Shown here piece after piece: positions 43,449 to 52,887 of a DNA stretch of 64,000 bases. The notes under the pieces were generated by a model. That model did not search any database. It was not told where the DNA came from and saw nothing but the letters and a program-made list of their open reading frames with translations. This stretch comes from an uncultured Prevotellaceae bacterium. GTDB lineage: Bacteria; Bacteroidota; Bacteroidia; Bacteroidales; Bacteroidaceae. The stretch's first letter is position 1. Each line of letters opens with the position of its first letter. The stretch lies in assembly GCA_900314985.1 (NCBI GenBank), contig OMXL01000005.1:1-64000 (forward strand), in the 5' to 3' direction. The position numbers were made by a program, and so were the translations under genes.

Positions 43449-44582
43449 TTATATTTCAGGGGGCAAATTGAACATTGTCTTAACTATTTTCATTGTTTCA
43501 ATTCTTGAATCAAATTGCCTTCGAGCGACTCTTGCCCCATTTTTTCCAATAACTAAAGCTTCTTTTGGATGTTCCAACAACCAATTAACTTTAGATGAAA
43601 AATCCTTCTCGTCGTTTGGTCGAGCAATCATTGCAGATTCACTATCTTTGAGGAAGTCTGAGATATTACCTACATCTGTAATGACAACTGGATTTTCCGT
43701 CAAAAGATATTCTCCAAGTTTTGTTGGGAATCCAAACTCTGCTTGTAGGCTATAAGGACGAGCCAATGCCAAAATTTCAGCATTTTTCAACATTTGGGGC
43801 ATATCACGATGCGAGACCATTCCTGTAAAAATGACCTTATCAATCAAATTTAGCTCTTTAACTAATTGTATATTCCCCGCCTCATCTTCCTTATATGGAG
43901 GCGGACCTATGATATAAAGTTTTATATCTGGATGCTTCTTTGATACAATAGAAAAGGCTTGAATCAGGATATTTACACCGTCTTTATTATTTGTCGCTTT
44001 ACCGCAATAAGCTATATAACGTTCTTGGGGATTCTTTGCCAACCCTTCAAATCTAGAACTGTCAACAGTCATATTGATTACTTCTATTTTATTTGGAGCG
44101 ACACCAATACTTGAAAAATAATGTTTAAGATTACTCGAAATTACAAACAACTTTTCAACCTTGCTACAAGCATCTAAATACTTTTTTATATTCAACAATT
44201 TAAGTTTTGACACCTCTGGATGTTCAGTCCTTTCGTGATATACTCTAATGTCTTTTTTCTTTACCAAACGATTAAGTAATTCATTACATCCGTACGTATA
44301 CACAACATCTCCAGGTTTTAATCTCCGTAGAAAAACATTCGAATAAAAATATGCGTATGCAAGAATCTGTAACTTAGGATTTTTTATATTCAATTTTTTC
44401 CAATAGTAATTAAAATGAATATATTCTAATTGGGGGGCTTCAGATTGCTGGCTATCACTTATAAAATAAACCACCTCAGTCTCAATCTTCATTTCGGATA
44501 AAACTTTTAACATAGCCCAAAGACGATTTCCTGAAGCTGTATTTGGAGAATAACTACTATCCAAAAAATAAAACTTAGACAT
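43449..44582 (-). CDS. Glycosyltransferase (GT4-like)
   Basis: A 377-residue GT-B protein with DSSYSPNTASGNRLWAML at the start, AYCGKATNNKDGVNILIQAF, and GFPTKLGEYLLTENPVVITDVG near 300, a GT4 variant of the donor site. It overlaps the acyltransferase gene upstream by 8 bp. Confidence 0.82.
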   Translation of the reverse strand: MSKFYFLDSSYSPNTASGNRLWAMLKVLSEMKIETEVVYFISDSQQSEAPQLEYIHFNYYWKKLNIKNPKLQILAYAYFYSNVFLRRLKPGDVVYTYGCNELLNRLVKKKDIRVYHERTEHPEVSKLKLLNIKKYLDACSKVEKLFVISSNLKHYFSSIGVAPNKIEVINMTVDSSRFEGLAKNPQERYIAYCGKATNNKDGVNILIQAFSIVSKKHPDIKLYIIGPPPYKEDEAGNIQLVKELNLIDKVIFTGMVSHRDMPQMLKNAEILALARPYSLQAEFGFPTKLGEYLLTENPVVITDVGNISDFLKDSESAMIARPNDEKDFSSKVNWLLEHPKEALVIGKNGARVARRQFDSRIETMKIVKTMFNLPPEI

Positions 44583-45192
44583 ATAATACTGTTCTTAATG
44601 ACTCAATTTCCTTTACTTTTTTTATATACCATTCATTTCTGCTATACCAAGCATCTTGCTTTTTCTTTGTATTTGCTGGCATACCAACCAAAAGAACATT
44701 ATCCTCATTACAAGACTTTGTTACCACACTATTAGCTGCTATCATAGTATTATTACCAAGATGTTCCATAGTGGTAAGTTTGGCACCCGTAGATACATAT
44801 AGTCCATCTCCTATAGTTTTTTGACCATTAGTAATGCATGTTGAGGTATGAAGAACTGCATAGTTTCCTATCTTATTGCCACCGCCTACTATGATTGTTC
44901 CATAATGTGGGATGACTAGTCCATAACCAAAAACATCGCACGCAATACTAAAGCCAAGTTTTATTCCTAACTTTCGTTGTTTCATACGATGATAATTTGC
45001 TAATATGCTATTTTTTACCCCACACTGATGGGAATAATAGTCTGCTTTACGCATATGAACCAAATAGTCCATGATATAATCAGGAAAAACCAGCGAACGT
45101 AAGAGTATGAACCAAGACGGCTTGAAATAGCCTCTATTCATCATATAGTCAGCTTTAATATAAAAAACAAGTTCTTTTTTAGTCCTAATCAT
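44575..45192 (-). CDS. Serine-acetyltransferase-like acyltransferase
   Basis: The 205 residues have a helical N-terminal part and a C-terminal left-handed beta-helix (CDVFGYGLVIPHYGTIIVGGGNKIGNYAVLHTSTCITNG), like CysE-related acyltransferases of capsule loci. The His in VIPHYGTI is the likely catalytic base. It starts at 45192 and overlaps the glycosyltransferase gene upstream by 4 bp. Confidence 0.82.
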   Translation of the reverse strand: MIRTKKELVFYIKADYMMNRGYFKPSWFILLRSLVFPDYIMDYLVHMRKADYYSHQCGVKNSILANYHRMKQRKLGIKLGFSIACDVFGYGLVIPHYGTIIVGGGNKIGNYAVLHTSTCITNGQKTIGDGLYVSTGAKLTTMEHLGNNTMIAANSVVTKSCNEDNVLLVGMPANTKKKQDAWYSRNEWYIKKVKEIESLRTVLYV

Positions 45193-46376
45193 TTTCCATT
45201 ACATTTCAACTGATTCATAAAATTGATCAATCCTTTGGTTACAGGTTGAGAACAAAAGTTTGATTTCGCGTATTCTAACGCATTGTTAGCAATTCTCGCA
45301 GAATCTTCTGGATTGCTTAATATGTAACGCAACTTCTGTCCGTAAGCATCAGGATTACATGGTTCAACCATATAAGTATTGATGCCGTCTTGAACATACT
45401 TGTTGATTTCACCAACATTAGTAACGACCATAGGTGTTCCGCTCATCATATATTCTGCCATCTTGGTAGGGAAACCGCCTTGAGCTCGCTTTGTAATAGG
45501 TTGAGAAGTGACCAGCAATGTTGCGTTTGCAAGTATTTGGGGAACTTTATCATAATCCACACGCCCTTTTATAAAGACTCTCTCTTCCAAATGGCACTGC
45601 AATATAGTACACTCAATTACCCTGCGGTCTTCAGGGCTTGGAGTACCAAACAAAAAGAGATTATACTCAGGAAAATCTCTTGCAACCATCGCAAAAGCTT
45701 TTATGATATTATCTACATTATCTTTAGCCAACTGCATATTACCCATATAGCACAGGTATTTTGGGGCAACCTGCTCGTGTTTCAGCCCTTCAAACCTTTT
45801 GTCATCGATAATAGAATTCAATATATATGTAGGCATCACACCTGCACGGTCATTATAGAATTTTTTGAGATTTTCTGTCATCAAGACCCGCCCTTTCAGG
45901 TAACGATGAATAAAACGATATGCGAATTGATGCCAAATAGGGATATCCTCTCTGAGACGTCTGATAGGCTCCGGGTATTCATCACCTATAAAGAGCATTT
46001 TGATCATCAAACTCTTTACCATTGGCACAATGGTGTAAAACTTATCGAGCGTGTCAAAACTGAGAAGAATGTAATCGAAGGGTTCTGATTCATTTGATTT
46101 TCGGATTTGCATTTTCAGTCTTTTCAGCATAGAGAACTTATCACATAGCTTTTGACAAACTCCATTCCCATGCTTGAAATATGACTTCTGATACGGGATG
46201 CCCTCCGCTACTCCAGAAAGAGGTTCCTGCATATCAAAAGGTGTTTCTTTAAATGTAAATATCTCACACTTTACCCCGTTCTGTTGGAGCCCCTTACAAT
46301 AAGCTAAGATGCGAATTGTGGGCGCCATACCTTCTGGGAACTGGTAGGCGCACACAACGCCAATTTTCTTTATCAT
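45189..46376 (-). CDS. Glycosyltransferase (GT4-like)
   Basis: A 395-residue GT-B enzyme with PEGMAPTIRILAYCKGLQQNG at the start and the donor-side motif QGGFPTKMAEYMMSGTPMVVTNVGEI. It is related in layout to the GT at 43449 (the same FPTK-AEY motif), so the two may be old duplicates. It overlaps the beta-helix gene by 4 bp. Confidence 0.82.
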   Translation of the reverse strand: MIKKIGVVCAYQFPEGMAPTIRILAYCKGLQQNGVKCEIFTFKETPFDMQEPLSGVAEGIPYQKSYFKHGNGVCQKLCDKFSMLKRLKMQIRKSNESEPFDYILLSFDTLDKFYTIVPMVKSLMIKMLFIGDEYPEPIRRLREDIPIWHQFAYRFIHRYLKGRVLMTENLKKFYNDRAGVMPTYILNSIIDDKRFEGLKHEQVAPKYLCYMGNMQLAKDNVDNIIKAFAMVARDFPEYNLFLFGTPSPEDRRVIECTILQCHLEERVFIKGRVDYDKVPQILANATLLVTSQPITKRAQGGFPTKMAEYMMSGTPMVVTNVGEINKYVQDGINTYMVEPCNPDAYGQKLRYILSNPEDSARIANNALEYAKSNFCSQPVTKGLINFMNQLKCNGK

Positions 46377-47536
46377 TTAGTTGCTAATTTTACTTTTATG
46401 TTTCTATACCTAACATTTTTTGCATCTACACTAAATGTACAATTGAACAATGGCTTGTCAACAGTACAGTCAGCGACTTGAACATTTGAGCAATTATGCC
46501 ATCTAAAAGTATTATCAGTACGAAGACTATAGACATGGCATTTCTTTATCACAATATCTCCAACAGATGCATTTTTTGCCGTTACCCCTTTTATACCAGC
46601 TATAATACCACCCTTGCAGTTGAATATATCAGTATCGGAAACAGTAACGTTGTGCACAGAACAGTTTGCGTTGGGCTCAAAATCAATAGCGTATTCTGGA
46701 GCAGTACCTCCAATATCATGAATAATGCATTTATTGATGGTTACTTTTTTTGCATAGGTTATAGATATACCTTGCCGTCTTGCATGGTGAAGCATACAAT
46801 TTGATATCACTACATTATAGGAATTATCTCCTACATATACACAATCTCCCCAACAATTTGAGATATCCAAATTGTGAATATCAATATTCCGACCATGCAT
46901 TATTTGTATGCCCATACCCCATTCACCTTGCGTGCCCTTATGAGTATCATTGTCACCAACTATTTTTCCTGTTCCTTTAATGATAATATTGTTGGCATTC
47001 TTTATATACATAACGGCACATCCGGGAAAATCATTAGCTACCAAAGTAATAATACCATCTACTTCTACTGTTGTGTTGCTGGGAACATATAATGCGCCTT
47101 TAGTGTTGGCTTGTGCGGACACATGATAATCTCCCTGTTGTACAAGTATCGTATTTCTGATATTCTTGTGAGCCAAAGCAAAGACCTGTTTCAAAACATC
47201 ATTCTTAGTAGCCTCAAAGAATATTGAAGAAAAAATATACGGTACATTCCACGTTCCTCTTATTATTACATCCTTAAAGATTGAACCCTTATAGCTGAGT
47301 TTTGTCATATTCCCCACAATAGTACCATGAGATAAAGAACCGCCTTTGAAGATAAGAGTAGAACCCTCCGGGATTTTTATGGTCTTGCCACGTAGATTAA
47401 TAGCTTCCTTGATTACATATTTCGCATTATTAGAGAAAAGTTGTTTCCGAATATTAAATTTATTACTTAAAACAATTTCATTGGATGGTTTTGAAAGGCA
47501 TAATAGAATAGACAGAAGTATAACAAGTAATTTCAT
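46373..47536 (-). CDS. Secreted right-handed parallel beta-helix protein
   Basis: An N-terminal signal peptide (MKLLVILLSILLCLS) precedes about 350 residues of beta-helix repeats with many N-I-x-I/V coils (NNIIIKGTGKIVG, RNIDIHNLDISNC, KKVTINKCIIHDIGG). This is the pectate-lyase/polysaccharide lyase type fold. Its position in the capsule operon suggests periplasmic or surface editing of the polymer, perhaps lyase or epimerase; no catalytic set is evident. It ends 4 bp inside the glycosyltransferase gene. Confidence 0.75.
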   Translation of the reverse strand: MKLLVILLSILLCLSKPSNEIVLSNKFNIRKQLFSNNAKYVIKEAINLRGKTIKIPEGSTLIFKGGSLSHGTIVGNMTKLSYKGSIFKDVIIRGTWNVPYIFSSIFFEATKNDVLKQVFALAHKNIRNTILVQQGDYHVSAQANTKGALYVPSNTTVEVDGIITLVANDFPGCAVMYIKNANNIIIKGTGKIVGDNDTHKGTQGEWGMGIQIMHGRNIDIHNLDISNCWGDCVYVGDNSYNVVISNCMLHHARRQGISITYAKKVTINKCIIHDIGGTAPEYAIDFEPNANCSVHNVTVSDTDIFNCKGGIIAGIKGVTAKNASVGDIVIKKCHVYSLRTDNTFRWHNCSNVQVADCTVDKPLFNCTFSVDAKNVRYRNIKVKLATK

Positions 47537-47561
47537 TATCTAATAAAATCTTATAATAGCA

Positions 47562-48746
47562 TTACGAAAACAACTGTAGTAATTGGTTAAGAATCAAATC
47601 TGTATCAAACTTGAAGTTTTGGCAGTTTCGAACGACAGTCTTACTTGTTTCTGTCCCTTCTATCATCTCTGTTATAAAGTGACTTAGCTCGTCAATGGAT
47701 CCCACAAAACCATCAACACCATGACGGACAAATTCTGGAGCAGAACTATAGTCTGCACTTATGACAGGTACCTTGAGAATATGAGCTTCTGCCACAACGC
47801 GAGGGCATGCCTCGTATGACGAAGGAATAACCAGTGCATCTGCACTCCGTATGTACGGATATGGATTGACACGGCTTCCTAATAATTTCACATATTCATG
47901 CATATTTAATTGGTTTATCTCCTTAATAAGCCTATCATATTCTCCAGCCTTATTACCATCACCAATTATATACCATCTAAAATTTGTCAGTCCTGACTGA
48001 ATTATTTCTGAGGCAATCTTCGGAATTGAAGCAAAGCGTTTCTGTGGCGACATACGACCAACTGACACAAGCGTATAATACTGTTTATCAAAAGCCTCAC
48101 TGATGTCCTCATTTGCCTTATCCAAAATTTCCTGTACATCCTGAATATTATGTATGGCCAATATATGTTCGTCTATATCAGGGAAGTATTGGGCAAAATC
48201 ATCACGTGTTGTTTTAGAAACACATACAATATTGTCCATTCTACCATAAATTGCAGCCAACCTCTTTGCTCGTGACTCTGAAACATGATTCTTCAAATAC
48301 AAGCTCATTTCTGATCGGAACCAAGCTATTCGCTTGCAGTCCTTAAAATATGACACAAATTCTGTAGAATCTCCTTCTTGACAAGATGCGACAAAATCAA
48401 AGTGGTACTGAATCTGAAGTTTTTGGGAAACTCTCTTATACTGTTTAACATTATATTCCTTCAAGTAGCAGCTCCAGATACGCTTTATGATTTTTCCTAT
48501 GACGAGCGATATTTTTTTTATTCCTTTATACTCATTTAGATTAGCAAAACTGCTCTCAAGAAGGTAATCACTTTCAAGTACATTAATGCCTTTATATACT
48601 TGACGTACAGGACCATCAGCAATCATAGGATAAACATAGATCTCAAAACCACCATGCTGCTGTAGCATCCTGATCATATTGAATGTACTGAACACCGTTC
48701 CCCCAAATTCAAACTTAGGCAATACGAAAAGAATTGTCTTATTCAT
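47562..48746 (-). CDS. Glycosyltransferase family 4
   Basis: A 394-residue GT-B enzyme: KFEFGGTVFSTFNMIRMLQQHGG at the start, LVSVGRMSPQKRFASIP, and IPSSYEACPRVVAEAHILKVP (E-x7-E). It lies 10 bp after the flippase gene. The acceptor is unknown. Confidence 0.85.
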   Translation of the reverse strand: MNKTILFVLPKFEFGGTVFSTFNMIRMLQQHGGFEIYVYPMIADGPVRQVYKGINVLESDYLLESSFANLNEYKGIKKISLVIGKIIKRIWSCYLKEYNVKQYKRVSQKLQIQYHFDFVASCQEGDSTEFVSYFKDCKRIAWFRSEMSLYLKNHVSESRAKRLAAIYGRMDNIVCVSKTTRDDFAQYFPDIDEHILAIHNIQDVQEILDKANEDISEAFDKQYYTLVSVGRMSPQKRFASIPKIASEIIQSGLTNFRWYIIGDGNKAGEYDRLIKEINQLNMHEYVKLLGSRVNPYPYIRSADALVIPSSYEACPRVVAEAHILKVPVISADYSSAPEFVRHGVDGFVGSIDELSHFITEMIEGTETSKTVVRNCQNFKFDTDLILNQLLQLFS

Positions 48747-48756
48747 AATATGTCGT

Positions 48757-50265
48757 TTATTTTCTTTTAATAATACTAACTAATTGAGAGCGTTCCCATT
48801 TGCCAATAGCCACAAAGAGCCATATCCCAAGTTCGAACAAAAGAACAATACAGACAACAAGTACTTTGATGAATAATACATCACAGCTTTCTGAGATGAA
48901 ATAGAAAGCCAATACAGAAATCACAAATAGTAATAAACAAGGTGCAATGACCTTTCCTGTGTACTGAAGCAAATTAAGGCCGGCTATTCTATGAGCTAAT
49001 ACCATCACAACAGTCATATTAAGTGTTTCGCTCAAGATGATTATGAGAAAAGCCCAATGATACCCCCCCCCCATCTTCAAGACAATATAGGAGATTATCA
49101 GTGGTAAAAACTGTAATAAACCCTCTGTTATTTGATACGTCTTAATATTACCACATGACTTGAAAAGGAGATCCAAAGAAGGATGAAGAGAACGTACGAG
49201 TGAATAAACCAATATAAGGCGTATAAAGACAACCGTATATTCTGGTATCTGCCCCAACCAGATTTGAAGAATTTCTGGAGTCAAATAAAATATTGGAATA
49301 AGCAAGCACAACTGGATAAAGAATAATATTTTTGACGAGAAGAATATCATCATAAAAGCTTTATCACGTTCTCCTGCTGCCCAGATTTTAACACAGTAGG
49401 GGTTTACCACTACTGTAACATTATTAAGGAACTGAAGCAATACATTATTTATCTGGTATGCAATGCCCCTTGCTGCATTGACAATGGTTCCACCAAACAC
49501 ATTAAGTATCATGTTCAAACCATTATGGAAAAGCGTAAATGCCGTAATACCTAGAAAATTCCAACTAGCAAATGACATCATCTTCTTAAAATATGCCTTG
49601 TCCCATAAACGTTTTGCATGACTTTCTTTGAAATTTTTCTTACAAAACTCAACATTAATAACTATTACCAGAATTGTCACAAGCATCTGCAACACCCCAT
49701 AAGTAATCAGTTTATCAAATGGCAAATAAGTTAACAAGAAAACGATTGCGAGTCGCATGATGCCTTCAAAAATAGACACATAAGCGTAAAAATCCATCTT
49801 CTCATGAGCAATAACAACGGCATCATACGGTACGGTCATAACGCTTACGACAGCAGTAAGAACAGATAAATGAAACACGACATTAGCAGCAAGCAATCTT
49901 TCAGGGGCAACATTGATTTTCGCCCCTAGAAACCATAATCCAACCGACTCAACAAGTATTACAAAAAAAACACAAATAACAATGTGCACTATTAAACTGA
50001 TGTTGAATACCAACTGTAATTGGTCGTTATGGTTTTGGCCCATTTCATAATTAAGAAAACGCTGAGTAGACGAAGAAAAGAGAATTTTTAGCGATGTAAA
50101 CATCGCCACAACACTACCTACGAGATTATAGGTGCCATAATCATCAACTCCTAACTCTCGAAGCACAACCCTAGATGTATATAGCGAAATGAGCATCAAT
50201 AGCCCCATTCGTATATACATGAATATTGTATTTTTTGCAAGTCTTTTTGAAGTTGCTTCTGCCAT
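48757..50265 (-). CDS. Wzx-type oligosaccharide flippase
   Basis: A 502-residue MATE/Wzx-family membrane protein with 12-14 helices; it begins KNTIFMYIRMGLLMLISLYTSRVVLRELGVDDYG, typical for capsule flippases. It would move the lipid-linked repeat unit to the periplasm before polymerisation by the protein at 51138. There is an A/G-rich poly-C run at about 49065-49073. Confidence 0.88.
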   Translation of the reverse strand: MAEATSKRLAKNTIFMYIRMGLLMLISLYTSRVVLRELGVDDYGTYNLVGSVVAMFTSLKILFSSSTQRFLNYEMGQNHNDQLQLVFNISLIVHIVICVFFVILVESVGLWFLGAKINVAPERLLAANVVFHLSVLTAVVSVMTVPYDAVVIAHEKMDFYAYVSIFEGIMRLAIVFLLTYLPFDKLITYGVLQMLVTILVIVINVEFCKKNFKESHAKRLWDKAYFKKMMSFASWNFLGITAFTLFHNGLNMILNVFGGTIVNAARGIAYQINNVLLQFLNNVTVVVNPYCVKIWAAGERDKAFMMIFFSSKILFFIQLCLLIPIFYLTPEILQIWLGQIPEYTVVFIRLILVYSLVRSLHPSLDLLFKSCGNIKTYQITEGLLQFLPLIISYIVLKMGGGYHWAFLIIILSETLNMTVVMVLAHRIAGLNLLQYTGKVIAPCLLLFVISVLAFYFISESCDVLFIKVLVVCIVLLFELGIWLFVAIGKWERSQLVSIIKRK

Positions 50266-50337
50266 ATTTATTTGTGTTTCATAGAAATTCTATGCATTGC
50301 CAACGATGCTGACATCGCAGTGTTTCTATAAAAGCTT

Positions 50338-50873
50338 TTACTTTTCAATTAATGTATTTGTCCTCTTTTGAACGAGTATCGTATTAGCGGGTACGTCTTT
50401 CGTAATGATACTACCTGCTGAAACAACTGAATTTTCACCGATTGTAACCCCTTTTAAGATTATAACATTAGCTCCAATCCGTACATTTTTTTTAATTATA
50501 ACTTTTTTTTTATATATCTTCCACGATTATAAATATCATGATCGTGATCGTATATACAAACATTTGGACCAATTGTTACGCCATCATCAATAGTAATACT
50601 TTGACGAGCAATTATTGTCGTATTTCTGTTGATAAAAACGCTAGAACCAATAGAAAGGTTCGCATTGTCCCTTACGGCAAGAGCTACATTGGAGCGCATA
50701 GTAAAACCTGAGCCAATTGATAAAACAGCATTGTTCCCGACTTCAATATTTGAGAAACCTTTTACGTTTGGTATCCCTATAAAATGCACTTTACCTGAAT
50801 GATGCTGTAATAAAAATAGCATCATTTGAAACTTTATTGAAATCTTATGAAAGAAATGAGGCAATCGAAACAT
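50338..50873 (-). pseudogene. Hexapeptide acyltransferase, frame broken at an A9 run
   Basis: The first frame (start 50873) gives 125 residues with hexapeptide coils (VGNNAVLSIGSGFTMRSN, ITIDDGVTIGPNVCIYDHDHDIYNRGRYI) and stops at 50496 after a run of nine A (minus strand, plus T at 50503-50511). With ten A the frame continues through NVRIGANVIILKGVTIGENSVVSAGSIITKDVPANT to a stop at 50338, giving a full-length acyltransferase of about 178 residues with the usual C-terminal coils. It is therefore either off by phase variation or recently mutated. Confidence 0.75.
50503..50511 (-). repeat. Poly-A run (nine A on the coding strand)
   Basis: This homopolymer lies at the point where the acyltransferase frame changes. 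A change of one base restores the full-length frame. A second run of eight occurs at 50486-50493. Confidence 0.7.
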
Positions 50874-51137
50874 AGTAAATAATTATAGAAATAATAAACG
50901 TTCCTACTTTTTCATACAAGTATATTTGACAAGATATTAACATAATGCTAAAGTGGTATTAAGCCTGCAAAAGACAAGATACAACTCATATTTTGGTAAG
51001 TAAATATGATAACAAATGATATTTCAGCACAAACTTCTAAATAAGATATATTCCCATACGGTTATTATTTATCTCTATGATACATTGAAGAGTCATATAA
51101 GTTTTTTGCTCAATTAATCAAAGTTCATACGAACTGA
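50874..51137. other. AT-rich gap without a gene
   Basis: I see no coding frame. A short inverted repeat (AGTTC ATAC GAACT) lies at about 51122-51136, just after the Wzy gene end, without a T-run. Confidence 0.4.
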
Positions 51138-52451
51138 TTATGCCTTTAAGCTGTAAAACCGATATTTATTTTCTACAATTGCCATTTTATATATTATCAT
51201 ATAAAATATGATAAAGCTTAGATATCCACGGAAAAGAGGTTCTAGAAAACAACATACAAAAAACAAATATATCCATAGAACAGCTACTTGAAATCGATTG
51301 TCTGATTGTGCATAACGAAGAGGAGCTGTAATGAAAGTAATAAATAAGGTGAGCCCAACAACACCATGAGCAACAAGAGCTGTAACAAAATCATTATGGG
51401 TTTTGATTTTTACAGATGCATTATCGCACCCATCTATTCCAAGACCAAAAAGCTGAGAAATAGAATCTTGTTGGAATAGATAATGAATCTTTTTAACCCA
51501 AATAATAGTACGGTGACCAGCTGTTACATCATTCTCAGAATCTGCCAATCTATAAAACAACAACTCAAAATATGAATTTGTGTATAGGATATAAATCAAA
51601 ATTGCGAAAACAGTTAATACCAACAACCTTATATACATTGACTGCTTAGATGCAAACAAGAAGATAATAAAACATAGACCTGCAGAAATAATCGCACCGC
51701 GACTTGCAATCATAATCAAAACGACAGTCATGAAAGACAATACCGAATAAATAAAATATCTGAAAATCTTTGGCTCTGATTCTTCTTTGTAAAAGATTAA
51801 CCATATCCCTGCAGCAAAGCCACATGATATGTTAAACGCAAACTCATTTGGATTTTTCCAAGAGCTTCTCTCTATATTTTCTTCTAACGAATACATTGCC
51901 ATAAACTCCTGATAATGGGATAGATAAAGTATTGAGAGTAGAAATGACATAATCAGAAAAGCCCAAACTGATAATCTAACATCCTCTTTGTTTTGAATGC
52001 ATGTTGATACCATAATTGTTGCTATGACTACAGGCCAGATAGTATCCTGCTCTGTATAATGTAACAAATCCGAAAAAACAAAATATAACAAACAGAATAT
52101 TATAAGCCATTTATCTATTCTATTACTTATTTTTTTGGTATTCATCATTACAATCAACATAATCATGGCTAGCTCAATGATTATTGTTGAAGGAAACAAC
52201 GGGGTAAAAGAGCATCGAGAAAATCCCCAAAAAACAATAACTACAAACGGTAATAACCTTACGCAAATTATTGTTGGAAGCAGTATTACACATAAATATA
52301 CAAATCTTTCCATTGAACTATACTCAATATTGACCCTTGTAAGTGTAAGAGTATATATAGCTATAAAAAGATAATATATAAAGAAAAATTTCTTTGCTTT
52401 GATGAATTCAAACATCTTATATCCTTTTTTGTTGATTTTCTCTTTTATCAA
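51138..52451 (-). CDS. Wzy/O-antigen polymerase-like membrane protein
   Basis: A 437-residue protein with about 10-12 membrane helices and a large periplasmic loop (LAHVDSEND... style region NDVTAGHRTIIWVKKI with RxHNDFVT later: KIKTHNDFVTALVAHG). The HND motif near 365 and flanking helices are typical of O-antigen ligase/polymerase proteins. It would polymerise capsule repeat units. An alternative start is the Met giving MFEFIKAKKFF, 12 codons in. Confidence 0.82.
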   Translation of the reverse strand: MIKEKINKKGYKMFEFIKAKKFFFIYYLFIAIYTLTLTRVNIEYSSMERFVYLCVILLPTIICVRLLPFVVIVFWGFSRCSFTPLFPSTIIIELAMIMLIVMMNTKKISNRIDKWLIIFCLLYFVFSDLLHYTEQDTIWPVVIATIMVSTCIQNKEDVRLSVWAFLIMSFLLSILYLSHYQEFMAMYSLEENIERSSWKNPNEFAFNISCGFAAGIWLIFYKEESEPKIFRYFIYSVLSFMTVVLIMIASRGAIISAGLCFIIFLFASKQSMYIRLLVLTVFAILIYILYTNSYFELLFYRLADSENDVTAGHRTIIWVKKIHYLFQQDSISQLFGLGIDGCDNASVKIKTHNDFVTALVAHGVVGLTLFITFITAPLRYAQSDNRFQVAVLWIYLFFVCCFLEPLFRGYLSFIIFYMIIYKMAIVENKYRFYSLKA

Positions 52452-52539
52452 TAATGTTTTTTCGGTTCATCGTTACAACTAAATGATTTGATGCTACCCA
52501 ATAATCATTTACTATATAGCTCCATTGCGAAGTGTTTGA

Positions 52540-52718
52540 TTATTTCTCGCCAATCCTTGTATATACAAAGCCCTGTTCCTCTAACTCTTGGCGATCGTAA
52601 ATATTACGTCCATCAACAACAATATTGCCGGTCATGACCTTCTTAATGACATTCCAAGATGGCATACGGAACTGACGCCACTCTGTCATCAGCGCGAACA
52701 CATCTGCGTTTTTGCATT
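52540..52718 (-). pseudogene. C-terminal remnant of a UDP-sugar dehydrogenase
   Basis: Translation gives ADVFALMTEWRQFRMPSW ... GNIVVDGRNIYDRQELEEQGFVYTRIGEK and a stop. This is the third domain of UDP-glucose/GDP-mannose dehydrogenases (ADA-TEW-FR ... DGRN ... Y-x-IG). It differs from the ugd at 57.8 kb, so it comes from a different dehydrogenase gene. No start or N-terminal domain remains. The segment 52719-52887 shows no clear gene. Confidence 0.75.
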
Positions 52719-52887
52719 AATCATAAAAATGAACATAATGGGAAGCGCAATGCTGCAGACTCCAGCCATAGACATTGAAACAAATATATTCATCGAAATC
52801 TCGAATGATAGGGCATGATAAGAGCACTCCTATGCTCGTGCGGCTTTTAATCTTTAAGATTATATCAGGGGCACGTCTCATGTCACC

